NCBI GenBank assembly: GCA_030607875.1
Contig: JAUWJD010000034.1
Coordinates: forward strand, 1-40,166
Source of the DNA: Chloroflexota bacterium
GTDB taxonomy: Bacteria > Chloroflexota > Anaerolineae > UBA2200
Direction: 5' to 3'
DNA: 40,166 nt
Shown here: positions 1-6,710 of the stretch, piece by piece
How the letters are laid out: each line of letters opens with the position of its first letter
Numbering within the stretch: the stretch's first letter is position 1
The notes under the pieces: model-generated
Databases searched by the model: none
The model's input: only the letters and a program-made list of their open reading frames with translations
What the model was told of the DNA's origin: nothing
Translations under genes and position numbers: made by a program

Positions 1-332
1 AAGTACCCGCGTGCCCACAGATGTCGTCCCCAATACCGCTTTTTCAGGTGCGGAAACTCATCTTGCAGCATCTTCGACGAGCGCCCCTTCAAGTACTGCA
101 TCACCTTGGCCGGACTCAACCCCGGCGGACACGACACCAACACATGCACATGGTCCTTGCTCACGTGGCCTCTCAGTATTTTGATGTCCCGGCTCATACA
201 GCTTTGCCGGATCAGTTCCCGTGCCCGCTCAGCCACCGGACCTCGCAACACGTGGTAGCGATACTTGGTTACCCACACAAAGTGGTATTGGATGTCATGG
301 ACTGTATGCGGACCTTTGCGATACTCAACCAT
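1..332 (-). CDS. tnpA: IS200/IS605-type Y1 transposase TnpA (3' truncated by window)
   Basis: This single-strand DNA transposase uses a HUH active site and a tyrosine nucleophile. My translation from the ATG at 332 starts MVEYRKGPHTVHDIQYHFVW and continues through VTKYRYHVLRG. It carries the DHVHVL segment, whose His-x-His is the metal-binding HUH motif of the Y1 family, followed by the typical SP-x-KVMQYLKGRSS stretch and WGRHLWARGYF. The catalytic Tyr lies further on and is cut off by the window edge after 110 residues; the family is about 130-150 aa. A GGAGAGAAGG ribosome site precedes the ATG. The overlapping plus-strand reading frame is a shadow. Confidence 0.88.
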   Translation of the reverse strand, partial: MVEYRKGPHTVHDIQYHFVWVTKYRYHVLRGPVAERARELIRQSCMSRDIKILRGHVSKDHVHVLVSCPPGLSPAKVMQYLKGRSSKMLQDEFPHLKKRYWGRHLWARGY

Positions 333-395
333 AGTTTACCTTCTCTCCGGGCAGGATTCGAAGGTAATCTTACCAGAAAAAACGCGCTAAAGCTA

Positions 396-411
396 TTCGC
401 CTAAAGGCGAA
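396..411 (-). repeat. Subterminal hairpin of the IS200/IS605 left end
   Basis: TTCGCC-TAAA-GGCGAA is a perfect 6-bp stem with a 4-nt loop. It lies 64 nt upstream of the transposase start and about 10 nt inside the inferred element end. This position fits the imperfect palindrome that TnpA binds in this family. Confidence 0.6.
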
Positions 412-421
412 GGTTTCGGAC

Positions 422-892
422 CTAACGCATGGAAATGAACCAGGCGATCCCCAACAGCGATGTCACAAATGCCAAGCGCGAGTTGCATACAATTGCATAG
501 CCAGCGAAACTGAGGATGTCCCCAACGTATTGAGGATTGCGGGAATACGTGTACGCTCCCGTTGTCACGAATTGACCTTCCAACCCCTGCGTGGCGCGAA
601 TCCCCAGGCTCCTCATGCCCCACAGAGCGAACGCTAGCCCGAGACAGAACAGCACCCCACCGAGAGCGAAGCGCACCCAGTGACCAAACACGAAGCTGTC
701 CCAGTCCAGTATGCCGAGGACCATCGTGCCCAGCGCGGAGACGATGGTCAGCATCCAGGTATACGCATACTGCCAGGAGCGCCTCTCCGGTGGAGGCCAG
801 ATTCGCAAGCGCGGCTTGATGAGTGTCAGGATCAACCCTCCGCCCAGCAGAACCTCACTGATGACAGTTACTCTGAAGACAGTACTCTCCAT
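422..892 (-). pseudogene. Isoprenylcysteine carboxyl methyltransferase-like membrane protein, C terminus lost to the IS
   Basis: Four hydrophobic segments and the signature GLEGQFVTTGAYTYSRNPQYVGD identify an ICMT/PEMT-like membrane methyltransferase. In the family this RNPxYxG motif is followed by another helix and then a conserved EExxL...YGExYxxY...RFL tail of about 35 residues that completes the SAM site. Here the frame reaches the helix (GIAWFISMR) and stops at TAG, 424-422, exactly where the transposon end begins. The insertion has therefore removed the catalytic tail. The start at 892 is an ATG with GAGG 9 nt upstream. Substrate is unknown; bacterial members often methylate lipids or small molecules. 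The gene is probably inactive unless the short form has some function. Confidence 0.7.
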
Positions 893-981
893 TATGTCAT
901 TACCTCGTCATGCTGCTGGACAACACCACTGACACTCGCTGTCATTGTCAGCGCAGCCCCTCCCTTGCCGCAGTCTCTCAT

Positions 982-1470
982 TCATGCGTAAATGACGTAC
1001 TCCGTGGCTGGGATGTCCGGATGAGTGTGAAACTTGAGCACGCTCGCCTCTCCCTTCAGGGCCTTGGTGACAAGCAGCCGGCTGAGCTTCTGAAGGCGCG
1101 GCAGCTCCTGTATCTCCTCCACGCTGAAGAACCGAGCTTCGTCGACTTCGCGGCGGTCAGCTTTTGCTTCGTCGTCGCGCGCCCGCAGCAGGAAGATGAA
1201 ATAGGCGCTGTTCTCTTCGTCAGTGACTCGGCTGCGAACAGCGATGAGCCCTTCAATTTCCGCCTGGATCCCCGTCTCTTCAAACACCTCGCGCTGCACT
1301 GCTACGTTGATCGTCTCGCCCCGGTCAACGAAACCGCTGGGGATCGCCCAGTCCCCAGTGCCCCGGCCCAGCGCGCGGTGTATGAGCAGAGCCCTATCAC
1401 CGTGCACCACGACCGCCCCAACGCCAACCGAGTACCCTTGGAGGTACTTTGCTCTGTAGTGAGTCATCAT
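982..1470 (-). CDS. Nudix hydrolase
   Basis: Hydrolyses a nucleoside diphosphate linked to another moiety; substrate not predictable. The Nudix box is complete around residues 46-68: G-FVDRGE-TINVAVQ-REVFEETGI, giving GX5EX7REUXEEXGU with all three glutamates. The N terminus (VGVGAVVVHGDRALLIHRA) and the TGDWAIPSG strand are typical. Length of 162 aa is normal. Two ATGs stand at the start (1470 and 1467), with AAAGG 7 nt upstream. It is the last gene of a tight minus-strand set: the YjbQ-like gene, then a tiny protein, then this gene after a 3-nt gap. Family assignment is firm; substrate is not. Confidence 0.93.
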   Translation of the reverse strand: MMTHYRAKYLQGYSVGVGAVVVHGDRALLIHRALGRGTGDWAIPSGFVDRGETINVAVQREVFEETGIQAEIEGLIAVRSRVTDEENSAYFIFLLRARDDEAKADRREVDEARFFSVEEIQELPRLQKLSRLLVTKALKGEASVLKFHTHPDIPATEYVIYA

Positions 1471-1473
1471 CGA

Positions 1474-1680
1474 TCAACCTTTCGCGCCGCGTCGCCTTGC
1501 GGACCTGGCTGCAGCACAGCGAGAACAGTGCCAGCCCGGCCCTACTCTCCAAGCATGTCCGCTGGTGCTTGGGCAACTCGCAAGTCCTGGGGCTGCTAGT
1601 TCGTCTGACCGGTGGTAGTAACTCTGAACAGCGTCCTCCGTCACGGTCATCCTTCTGCCACGCCCAGCGGCCTGCTTCAT
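1474..1680 (-). CDS. Small protein with a possible CHCC zinc site, coupled to yjbQ-like gene
   Basis: This 68-residue frame is not a family I recognise. It is kept as a probable gene because it fits exactly between two real genes. Its ATG (1680-1678) overlaps the stop of the YjbQ-like gene in an ATGA, and its stop is 3 nt from the Nudix start. The middle carries C-PSTSG-H followed by WHCSRC, a Cys-His-Cys-Cys set that could bind zinc. The tail is very basic ([12 protein letters not shown]). An internal ATG at residue 11 directly after AGAAGG is an alternative start, though its spacing is poor. It may instead be a spacer that happens to be open. Confidence 0.42.
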   Translation of the reverse strand: MKQAAGRGRRMTVTEDAVQSYYHRSDELAAPGLASCPSTSGHAWRVGPGWHCSRCAAARSARRRGAKG

Positions 1681-2096
1681 TCGCCAATGATCTTGACCAA
1701 CACCCGTTTTCGCCGTCGCCCGTCGAACTCCCCGTAAAAGACCTGCTCCCAGGGGCCAAAGTCCAAGCGGCCATTGGTGACTGCTACGACCACTTCGCGG
1801 CCCATGATCTGGCGCTTGAGATGGGCATCACCATTGTCCTCACCAGTGCGATTGTGCTGGTAGCGACTGATCGGCTCGTGGGGTGCCAGTCCCTCGAGCC
1901 AATCCTCGTAGTCCTGATGCAGGCCTCGCTCATCGTCGTTGATGAACACCGACGCGGTGATATGCATGGCGTTGACCAACACCAGTCCATCTGTAATGCC
2001 GCTTTCGTGCAGGCATTGTTCAACCTGCGGCGTGATGTTGATGAACTCCCGGCGTTGCGGAATGTGGAACCACAGTTCTTTGCGATAGCTTTTCAT
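1677..2096 (-). CDS. YjbQ/UPF0047 family protein (secondary thiamine-phosphate synthase-like)
   Basis: At 139 aa this has the normal length and whole-length pattern of COG0432. It starts with a hydrophilic strand ([16 protein letters not shown]) and [21 protein letters not shown]. Then come [15 protein letters not shown] and [21 protein letters not shown], and it ends [23 protein letters not shown]. The HITAS and DAHLKR histidines are the conserved residues of the proposed active site. Members have weak thiamine-phosphate synthase activity in vitro, but the physiological role is unsettled. The start at 2096 has AAAGGT about 9 nt upstream. The next gene begins inside its stop codon, so the two are probably translationally coupled. 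Confidence 0.92.
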   Translation of the reverse strand: MKSYRKELWFHIPQRREFINITPQVEQCLHESGITDGLVLVNAMHITASVFINDDERGLHQDYEDWLEGLAPHEPISRYQHNRTGEDNGDAHLKRQIMGREVVVAVTNGRLDFGPWEQVFYGEFDGRRRKRVLVKIIGE

Positions 2097-2366
2097 GGTG
2101 CTCTACCTTTCGCTGCTGCAGTCAAACTCAGCACAGCTATTCTGCCTCCTGGTCGGCATGAGTCATCCTCACCGCATTTCCCCGCAGTACGTACGGGCTG
2201 GGCGCTGACGCTGACCATAATCACGTCACTCGTCCCTGCTCTTCGCTGTGACACATCTTCGGTACGGCAGGGTACGGGCTGCCTTGTCGCTCACGCCACG
2301 CATTCGGCGTGCAGCACAGTGAGACCGCGCCGTGGCCCTGGACCCGCTCCGCACAAGGCATATCTG

Positions 2367-3020
2367 TTACTTGCAACCTACATAGATCCCGTATCCCACA
2401 TAGTCAATGATGCCCCTTGGATCCGACAATGCGTCCCGCATGAAACGCCTGTATTCGGGCTTTGTGAGACCTACCTTGACGGAGCGATAGAGGGCCCTTC
2501 CCAACTCTCCCCAGCCCATCCGCCTGAGCCTGTTGATACTCTCATCTCGATAGGTAACAGCATGAGCGCTCGCCGTGACGTCTTGCAGCCCAGCATCCTC
2601 GAGTAGTTCTTTCCAGCCGTCTGCAGTGAGTGGTTTCAGGTTGCTGCCCAGAACGCGAGAGAAGTAGGCAAGCATTTTGTGGGGAGGCTCCTTCACCCAA
2701 GTGGATTCGTTCAGCCCGACACAGCCACCCGGCTTGGCCACGCGGACGAGTTCACTGAGCACCTTGACCTTGTCGGCCAGGAACGCCACCACAGACTCTG
2801 CGATTACCACGTCGAACAGGTTGTCCTCGAACGGCAGTTCTCTGGCATCTGCCAGCCTGAACTCGACCACATCCTGCACGCCTTCTCGAATCGTCCTTTC
2901 GTTCGATCTATCGATCATCCCTGGTGTGATATCGACTCCCATCACTCTGCTGCCCAAGGTCTTGGCAGTGTAGGTGGGCGTCATCCCGACCCCGGCTTCG
3001 CGCCACACCTCATACCCCAA
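2367..3020 (-). pseudogene. SAM-dependent methyltransferase, N terminus and glycine-rich loop broken
   Basis: The class I methyltransferase body is clear: MGVDITPGMIDRSNERTI (motif II acidic residue), FRLADARELPFEDNLFDVVI, and VRVAKPGGCVGLNE. The first 45 or so residues of the family and the E-x-G-C-G loop are missing. The frame begins KPVGGLGYEVWREAGVGMT after a TGA at 3038-3036. The +1 frame just upstream reads M-R-C-G-A from an ATG at 3013, so the GCG loop is split across two frames. The only start in the long frame is a TTG at 3020, which overlaps the end of the DUF2461 gene. It most likely represents a gene damaged by a deletion or a small indel. A functional short protein cannot be excluded but would lack its SAM-binding loop. 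Confidence 0.6.
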
Positions 3021-3715
3021 ACCGCCGACCGGCTTTCACCAGCCAATGGTGCAAAGGCGCCATGCTGCGGCAGTGCTCGTAGCACACTTCCACCAAGTCT
3101 GGTGTCAATGCAATCTCTCGACTGATCGTCCCAAAGTGGGCGTAGAGCCCGTTGTAGCGCAGCAGGTTAGCCCGTTCGTGCTCTGCGGCATAGCCACGAG
3201 GAACTCGCTTGTAGTGTTCACCGCCTATCTCGTAGATGCCCGCGCTTCTGACAGATGCCAGCGCATCCTCCAGCTCCCTGCCCAGACCAGGGTCCACTAC
3301 CGCATCCCGGTACGCCTCCACGAACACCCTAGGAAACTGCCACTTGCCTGCGAAAACCCCAGCACCATCTGGAGCGACACGAACAAGGAAAGCAGGGTTC
3401 TCCATCTTCTTTCGTGGCCCTTCCCAGAACACGACCCGCACTCTCGTGTTATACGGCCTCTTGTCTTTGCTGAAGCGGATGTCACGGTAGATGCGCAAGA
3501 GCGACCCCCTACCGTCAGTGCGCAGATCGTAGGTAATGCCCTTTTTTCAATCGCTCGCCCAGGGCGAACACGAAATCCAGCGCCGGAACCTGCACGGACT
3601 TGAGATAGTCCTCCTTGTGCGCTTGAAACCACTCTCGGTTGTTATTTTGCTCCAGTTGTGCGAGGAACTGCAAACGTTCCTCGGAAAACCCTTCAAATGC
3701 CGAACTGTCCCTCAT
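3010..3715 (-). pseudogene. DUF2461 family protein with a +1 frameshift in an A6G3 run
   Basis: The two halves of one DUF2461 (TIGR02453-type) protein lie in different frames. Part one (3715 down to about 3540) reads FSEERLQFLAQLEQNNNREW and FQAHKEDYLKSVQVPALDFV, the standard N terminus. Part two resumes as ITYDLRTDGRGSLLRIYRDI then RFSKDKRPYNTRV and runs to PLHHWLVKAGRRFGV. They join if one base is removed from the run at 3539-3547 (minus strand AAAAAAGGG). The first frame otherwise ends 10 codons later at a TGA. Function of the family is unknown. The start ATG at 3715 has AAAGGAG 9 nt upstream. It may be a true frameshift mutation or an assembly or sequencing error. Confidence 0.75.
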
Positions 3716-3801
3716 CTCGCATCACTCCTTTCAATGAGCCTCTGTCAACATGATACTCGTCAGGCTGACCTCATCTCAAGTGCAGTCGCCGGAGCCCTGA
3801 C

Positions 3802-4030
3802 TCATGAAGCTACAGTCACCAGGAGAGGGCCGCTGCCGCTGGTACCCCAATAAGCTGGTCCGGGATAACTCAAGTGCACTTCGAAGCTTGCGGAAGCGCG
3901 GAGGGTGGCCTTGCCAGGCCGCACCGCTCGTAGTACGAACTCAGCCGCGTCGGATTCGCCTGGCTCGATCATGAGATAGTGCTCCACTGACTCGGGGCTG
4001 CTTGGCTCAAACAGGATCCCTTGTCCCTCA
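3802..4030 (-). pseudogene. C-terminal fragment of an unrecognised, probably secreted protein
   Basis: About 75 codons read as a real beta-rich C terminus: ILFEPSSPESVEHYLMIEPG, then AAEFVLRAVRPGKATLRASA, SFEVHLSYPG and GPLLVTVAS, ending at a TGA. The pattern resembles the last Ig-like strand pair of secreted proteins. No start codon with a ribosome site exists in frame; upstream codons fall inside the DUF3343 gene in another frame. It therefore looks like the 3' stub of a gene whose body was replaced. Alternatively it could be a chance open frame, although its amino-acid pattern argues against that. Confidence 0.4.
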
Positions 4031-4255
4031 AAGCTGCGCAACCTTCTCCAAAACCACTTTGTGCTCCTCCAACAGCGTGGCCAGCGCATCCCGGTCGGGC
4101 CACCGGAAGCGCAGCGCCGTGCCGCAGTCGGAACTCAGATGTCGAGGCGTAGGGATGAGTTTGACCTCAAATCCTGCCTTCTTTGCCACTCTTTCGGCTC
4201 TGATAGCCCAGTTGGTAGAGTAGAACAACATCACTCCAAACTCGGATTCGCTCAT
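4028..4255 (-). CDS. DUF3343 protein, putative Se/S carrier-like
   Basis: A 75-aa protein matching the DUF3343 family: it opens with a strand and STNWAIRAERVAKKAGFEVK, followed by LIPTPRHLSSDCGTALRFRW. In this family the LIPTPRxLSSxCG segment is the hallmark, and the Cys is the proposed sulfur or selenium acceptor. Its ATG overlaps the stop of the upstream cysteine desulfurase in an ATGA, so the two are almost certainly co-translated. This is the usual partnership of the family and suggests that persulfide or selenide made by the desulfurase is passed to this carrier. The end is followed in another frame by an unrelated gene stub. Confidence 0.85.
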   Translation of the reverse strand: MSESEFGVMLFYSTNWAIRAERVAKKAGFEVKLIPTPRHLSSDCGTALRFRWPDRDALATLLEEHKVVLEKVAQL

Positions 4256-5409
4256 TTTTCCCCCTCTGAAGCCATCTGTTTCACTGCTACTATGGCCTGG
4301 TCAACCTCGTCTGTAGTGCTGAAGAAGCCCAGAGCAAACCGCACTGTCCCTCGTGGGAAGGTGCCGATGGTCTTGTGCGCTGAGGGCGCGCAGTGCAGGC
4401 CAGGCCTGCACATGACCCCGTATTCCTCGTCCATCCGCAGGCCAACCTCCGAAGGCTCCAGCCCGGCAATGTTGAAAGACACCGTGGCGGTCTGGAGCGA
4501 TGACCCCTTTGGTCCATACACTGTCACGCCTTTTATGGGGGCCAATCCCTCCAGAAGCTGCTGCGTTAGCCGCATTTCATGGCCGCGGATTTGGTCCACA
4601 CCGGATTCCAGGACAAAGCGCACACCCGCCCCCAGCCCTGCCAAACCCACGGCGTTTGAGGTGCCGCTTTCGTACTTGTCAGGCGGAAAGTCAGGCTGCT
4701 GCTCAAATTCGCTGCGGCTGCCGGTGCCTCCGCGCATCAGGGGATCAAGCTCGTCCACTGCCACCCTCGGGCCGATGTACAGTCCACCCGTGCCTGTTGG
4801 CCCCAACAGGCTCTTGTGTCCAGTAAAGGCCAATAGGTCAATGCAGTCTGCCTGCACGTCGATGGGGCAAGACCCAGCCGTCTGGGCCGCGTCCACCAGG
4901 AACAGCAGGCCGTGCTTTCGAGCAATGCGCCCCACTTCCGGCACGGGCAGGAGGATTCCAGTGACGTTGGAGGCGTGGTTGAGGACGATCAGACGGGTGT
5001 CAGGGCTGATGGCCTTCTCCACCTCGGCGGGGTTGAGGAAGCCTTGCGCTGAGCAGGGGATCACCGTGAGCCTCACCCCGCGACGCTCCAGGCTCCGCAG
5101 AGGGCGCATCACAGAGTTGTGCTCCATCGAGCTGGTGATCACATGGTCGCCAGGCCGCAAGAGGCCGTTCAAGGACAGGTTCAACGCTTCGGTGGCATTG
5201 TGGCCAAAGACGATGCGCAGCGGATCCTCGATGCCGAACAGTTGGGCCAGCGCCTCGCGGGTTTCGTACACGATGCGGCCAGCCTCTACCGAAAGGCGAT
5301 GGCCTGAGCGGCCTGGGCTGGCACCTACCTGGGTCAGGTAATGATGCATCGCCTCAACGACCTGCGGTGGTTTAGGGAAAGAAGTCGAAGCGTTATCGAA
5401 GTAGATCAT
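4252..5409 (-). CDS. Cysteine desulfurase family protein (EF2568/TIGR01977 type)
   Basis: A class V PLP aminotransferase-fold enzyme releasing sulfur or selenium from (seleno)cysteine. The start is the ATG at 5409 giving MIYFDNASTSFPKP, preceded by GGGGAG; a longer reading to 5715 would be only leader RNA. Motifs are complete: HNATEALN, SSMEHNSVMRPL, NHASNVTG, DAAQTAG, the PLP lysine in FTGHKSLLGPTGTGGLYI, and the late catalytic Cys in RPGLHCAPSAHKT. The RxGLHCAPxAHK form is typical of the EF2568 subfamily rather than IscS or SufS. Length 385 aa is normal. The DUF3343 partner overlaps its stop. No selD or Sec machinery is visible in the window, so a selenium role is inference. A long structured leader precedes it. 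Confidence 0.93.
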   Translation of the reverse strand: MIYFDNASTSFPKPPQVVEAMHHYLTQVGASPGRSGHRLSVEAGRIVYETREALAQLFGIEDPLRIVFGHNATEALNLSLNGLLRPGDHVITSSMEHNSVMRPLRSLERRGVRLTVIPCSAQGFLNPAEVEKAISPDTRLIVLNHASNVTGILLPVPEVGRIARKHGLLFLVDAAQTAGSCPIDVQADCIDLLAFTGHKSLLGPTGTGGLYIGPRVAVDELDPLMRGGTGSRSEFEQQPDFPPDKYESGTSNAVGLAGLGAGVRFVLESGVDQIRGHEMRLTQQLLEGLAPIKGVTVYGPKGSSLQTATVSFNIAGLEPSEVGLRMDEEYGVMCRPGLHCAPSAHKTIGTFPRGTVRFALGFFSTTDEVDQAIVAVKQMASEGEK

Positions 5410-5611
5410 TTTGGTCTCCCCAAGCAATGTTTGTGCCCACAATCCCGGCTCGGGGAGGTGACAGGAGGTCAGCAGAAGAAAACACCTCCCCGGGCTGGAG
5501 GTCTGGCTGGGCAGCCGGCCAAAGAGGGCTGGAGCCTGCGGCGCATCACGTGCGCCTCGCCAATGTCTCGGCTTCAAGCTTTTCAGATCAACAGCCTGTA
5601 CAGCAAGAGTC
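5410..5611 (-). promoter_or_regulatory. Structured 5' leader of the desulfurase operon, candidate cis-regulatory RNA
   Basis: About 200 nt lie between the predicted transcription start (about 5611) and the ATG. Two strong stems are visible. One is a 6-bp GGCGCA/TGCGCC stem at 5540-5556. The other is a 10-bp perfect stem pairing 5492-5483 with 5460-5451, with a 22-nt loop. On the RNA the 3' arm contains CUCCCC, which is complementary to the GGGGAG ribosome site 8-12 nt before the start codon. The loop holds a second CCUCC. Mutually exclusive pairing that hides or frees the ribosome site is therefore possible. I do not recognise it as a named riboswitch. Confidence 0.45.
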
Positions 5612-5617
5612 GCAAGT

Positions 5618-5645
5618 ATCATAGTCAGTCCAGCCGAACTGTCAA
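5618..5645 (-). promoter_or_regulatory. Sigma70-type promoter for the desulfurase-DUF3343 operon
   Basis: On the minus strand the -35 box TTGACA and the -10 box TATGAT are separated by 16 nt. Transcription would start near 5611 and leave a leader of about 200 nt. Confidence 0.6.
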
Positions 5646-5769
5646 AACACCAGCCTGCAGTTGACCTGAAGCTCGCTGACGGTACGCGAAGGTCACAAAC
5701 TGGGACGAACAACACGCAGAATCACGATAAGCAGATCGTGCTGTTCGTTTCTTTCCCTGTCTTGGCCGT

Positions 5770-5818
5770 CCTTGCCTGCGGCAAGGCGCAGTGCCTCGCC
5801 TCGGGCGACACCGAGGCG
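5770..5818. repeat. Two adjacent perfect hairpins (REP-like)
   Basis: The first has a 7-bp stem CCTTGCC/GGCAAGG with a TGC loop (5770-5786). The second has an 8-bp stem CGCCTCGG/CCGAGGCG with a 6-nt loop (5797-5818). They sit just past the 3' end of the PHP gene and have no T-run, so they are not classical terminators. The first hairpin recurs at 35406-35420. Confidence 0.5.
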
Positions 5819-5886
5819 CAGGATAGGGCGTGCAATCTGTGCGCCAATTGCTCCTCCAGGAGCGTTTTGGGCCGCCAATGGGGACA

Positions 5887-6570
5887 TTATGTTGCACGCG
5901 AGCGCAGCAGCCGCTCCAAGATACGCCACAAGCCTAGCACAGGAATGCTAGAAACCGTGAGCACTGGCACCAGGAAACAAGTCTTGGTCGTATAGTGCAG
6001 ACGGGCACGCCACAAGTTGGTCAGAAACTCCTCCGCCATCTGAAAGTCGTCCAGCTCTGTCCAGGCACGTCCGATTTCGCACCTAAAGTGGCCATCAGAG
6101 CCAGCGGCGACCGGAATGCCGTGTTGGGCAGCGAACTCGCGGGCGCGGCGGTCGTCAGCAGCGAAGGGAGTCCGCGCGTTATAGCCTTCGATCAAGTCCA
6201 CCTGGTCGATGATCTGCAGCAGTTTCTCTTCTTGGATCTTGCCGGGCACACCTCGGGCCAGAGGGTGGGGGACAAAGACCAGACCATTCTGCTCGCGGCT
6301 GCGGGCGATGGTCTCCTCGGCGCTGAGGTGCGGGGGAATGCGTTCCTTGATGAACAGGGCCCCGATGCCACCGTGTGCTGTGCCGATCTCCTCGCCGACG
6401 ATCACTTTGAACGGCGCCCACTCGCACAGGCGCAGAGCACCTTCAATCTCATCGTGATCCAGCACCGCTACGCCATCGAGGCCTCGGCGGCGCACCACGT
6501 CGGCCAGTGCCTCCAGGGAAAGCAGTGAGTCGTAGGAGTAGCAAGTGTGGACATGTAGATCGAAGCGCAC
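5887..6570 (-). CDS. PHP-domain metal-dependent phosphoesterase
   Basis: The PHP fold (COG0613) is shown by the N-terminal DLHVHTCYSYDS, the DHDEIEGA metal residues, the GEEIGT segment, VFVPHPLARG and the late AAGSDGHF motif, which together supply the metal ligands. Length is 227 aa. The last 40 residues include a hydrophobic stretch (LVPVLTVSSIPVLGLWRI) that may be a membrane anchor or an amphipathic helix. The start is GTG at 6570, supported by the motif sitting at residue 4; the ribosome site is weak. Phosphatase or nuclease substrate is not predictable. The upstream spacer is filled with heptamer repeats. Confidence 0.88.
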   Translation of the reverse strand: MRFDLHVHTCYSYDSLLSLEALADVVRRRGLDGVAVLDHDEIEGALRLCEWAPFKVIVGEEIGTAHGGIGALFIKERIPPHLSAEETIARSREQNGLVFVPHPLARGVPGKIQEEKLLQIIDQVDLIEGYNARTPFAADDRRAREFAAQHGIPVAAGSDGHFRCEIGRAWTELDDFQMAEEFLTNLWRARLHYTTKTCFLVPVLTVSSIPVLGLWRILERLLRSRAT

Positions 6571-6581
6571 GATAGGCGTCC

Positions 6582-6706
6582 GTTGGCGGTTACCAGTTGG
6601 CGGTTGGCAGTAGGAAATGCGTCAGCAGTGTTGCAGGATACGTACTTCGTTGCGGCATAGTTTGGTCATTGGTCATTGGAAACTGGCCATTCGTCATTCG
6701 CCATTC
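6582..6706. repeat. Two heptanucleotide-phased repeat tracts
   Basis: 6582-6616 reads as five consecutive 7-mers of the GTTGGCG/GTTACCA/GTTGGCA type. 6662-6706 reads as six 7-mers TTGGTCA, TTGGTCA, TTGGAAA, CTGGCCA, TTCGTCA, TTCGCCA. Related 7-mers occur at 9147 and 29662. The phase is strict although single bases vary. Confidence 0.65.
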
Positions 6707-6710
6707 TCTT

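Larger units (their letters stand above)
1..421 (-). mobile_element. IS200/IS605-family element, 5' (left-end) part only
   Basis: The element runs off the left window edge. It consists of the first two thirds of a Y1 transposase gene on the minus strand, and upstream of that a short non-coding end with a perfect 6-bp stem hairpin at 396-411. Subterminal hairpins of this kind are the sites recognised by TnpA in IS200/IS605 elements (family knowledge). The element end is placed near 421-424, because that is where the homology of the neighbouring methyltransferase-like gene stops. The exact border, the right end and any accessory tnpB lie outside or cannot be fixed here. Confidence 0.75.

Noticed and set aside
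1449..2606. 385-codon plus frame over YjbQ and neighbours
   Set aside because: Complement of three minus-strand genes; no start signal or family pattern.
4061..5341. 426-codon plus-strand frame over the desulfurase
   Set aside because: Complement of a gene with complete PLP and Cys motifs; Arg/Ser/Pro-rich composition is typical of shadows.
5410..5715. N-terminal extension of the desulfurase frame
   Set aside because: The enzyme family starts at MIYFDNA; the extension carries stem-loops and a promoter instead of protein pattern.
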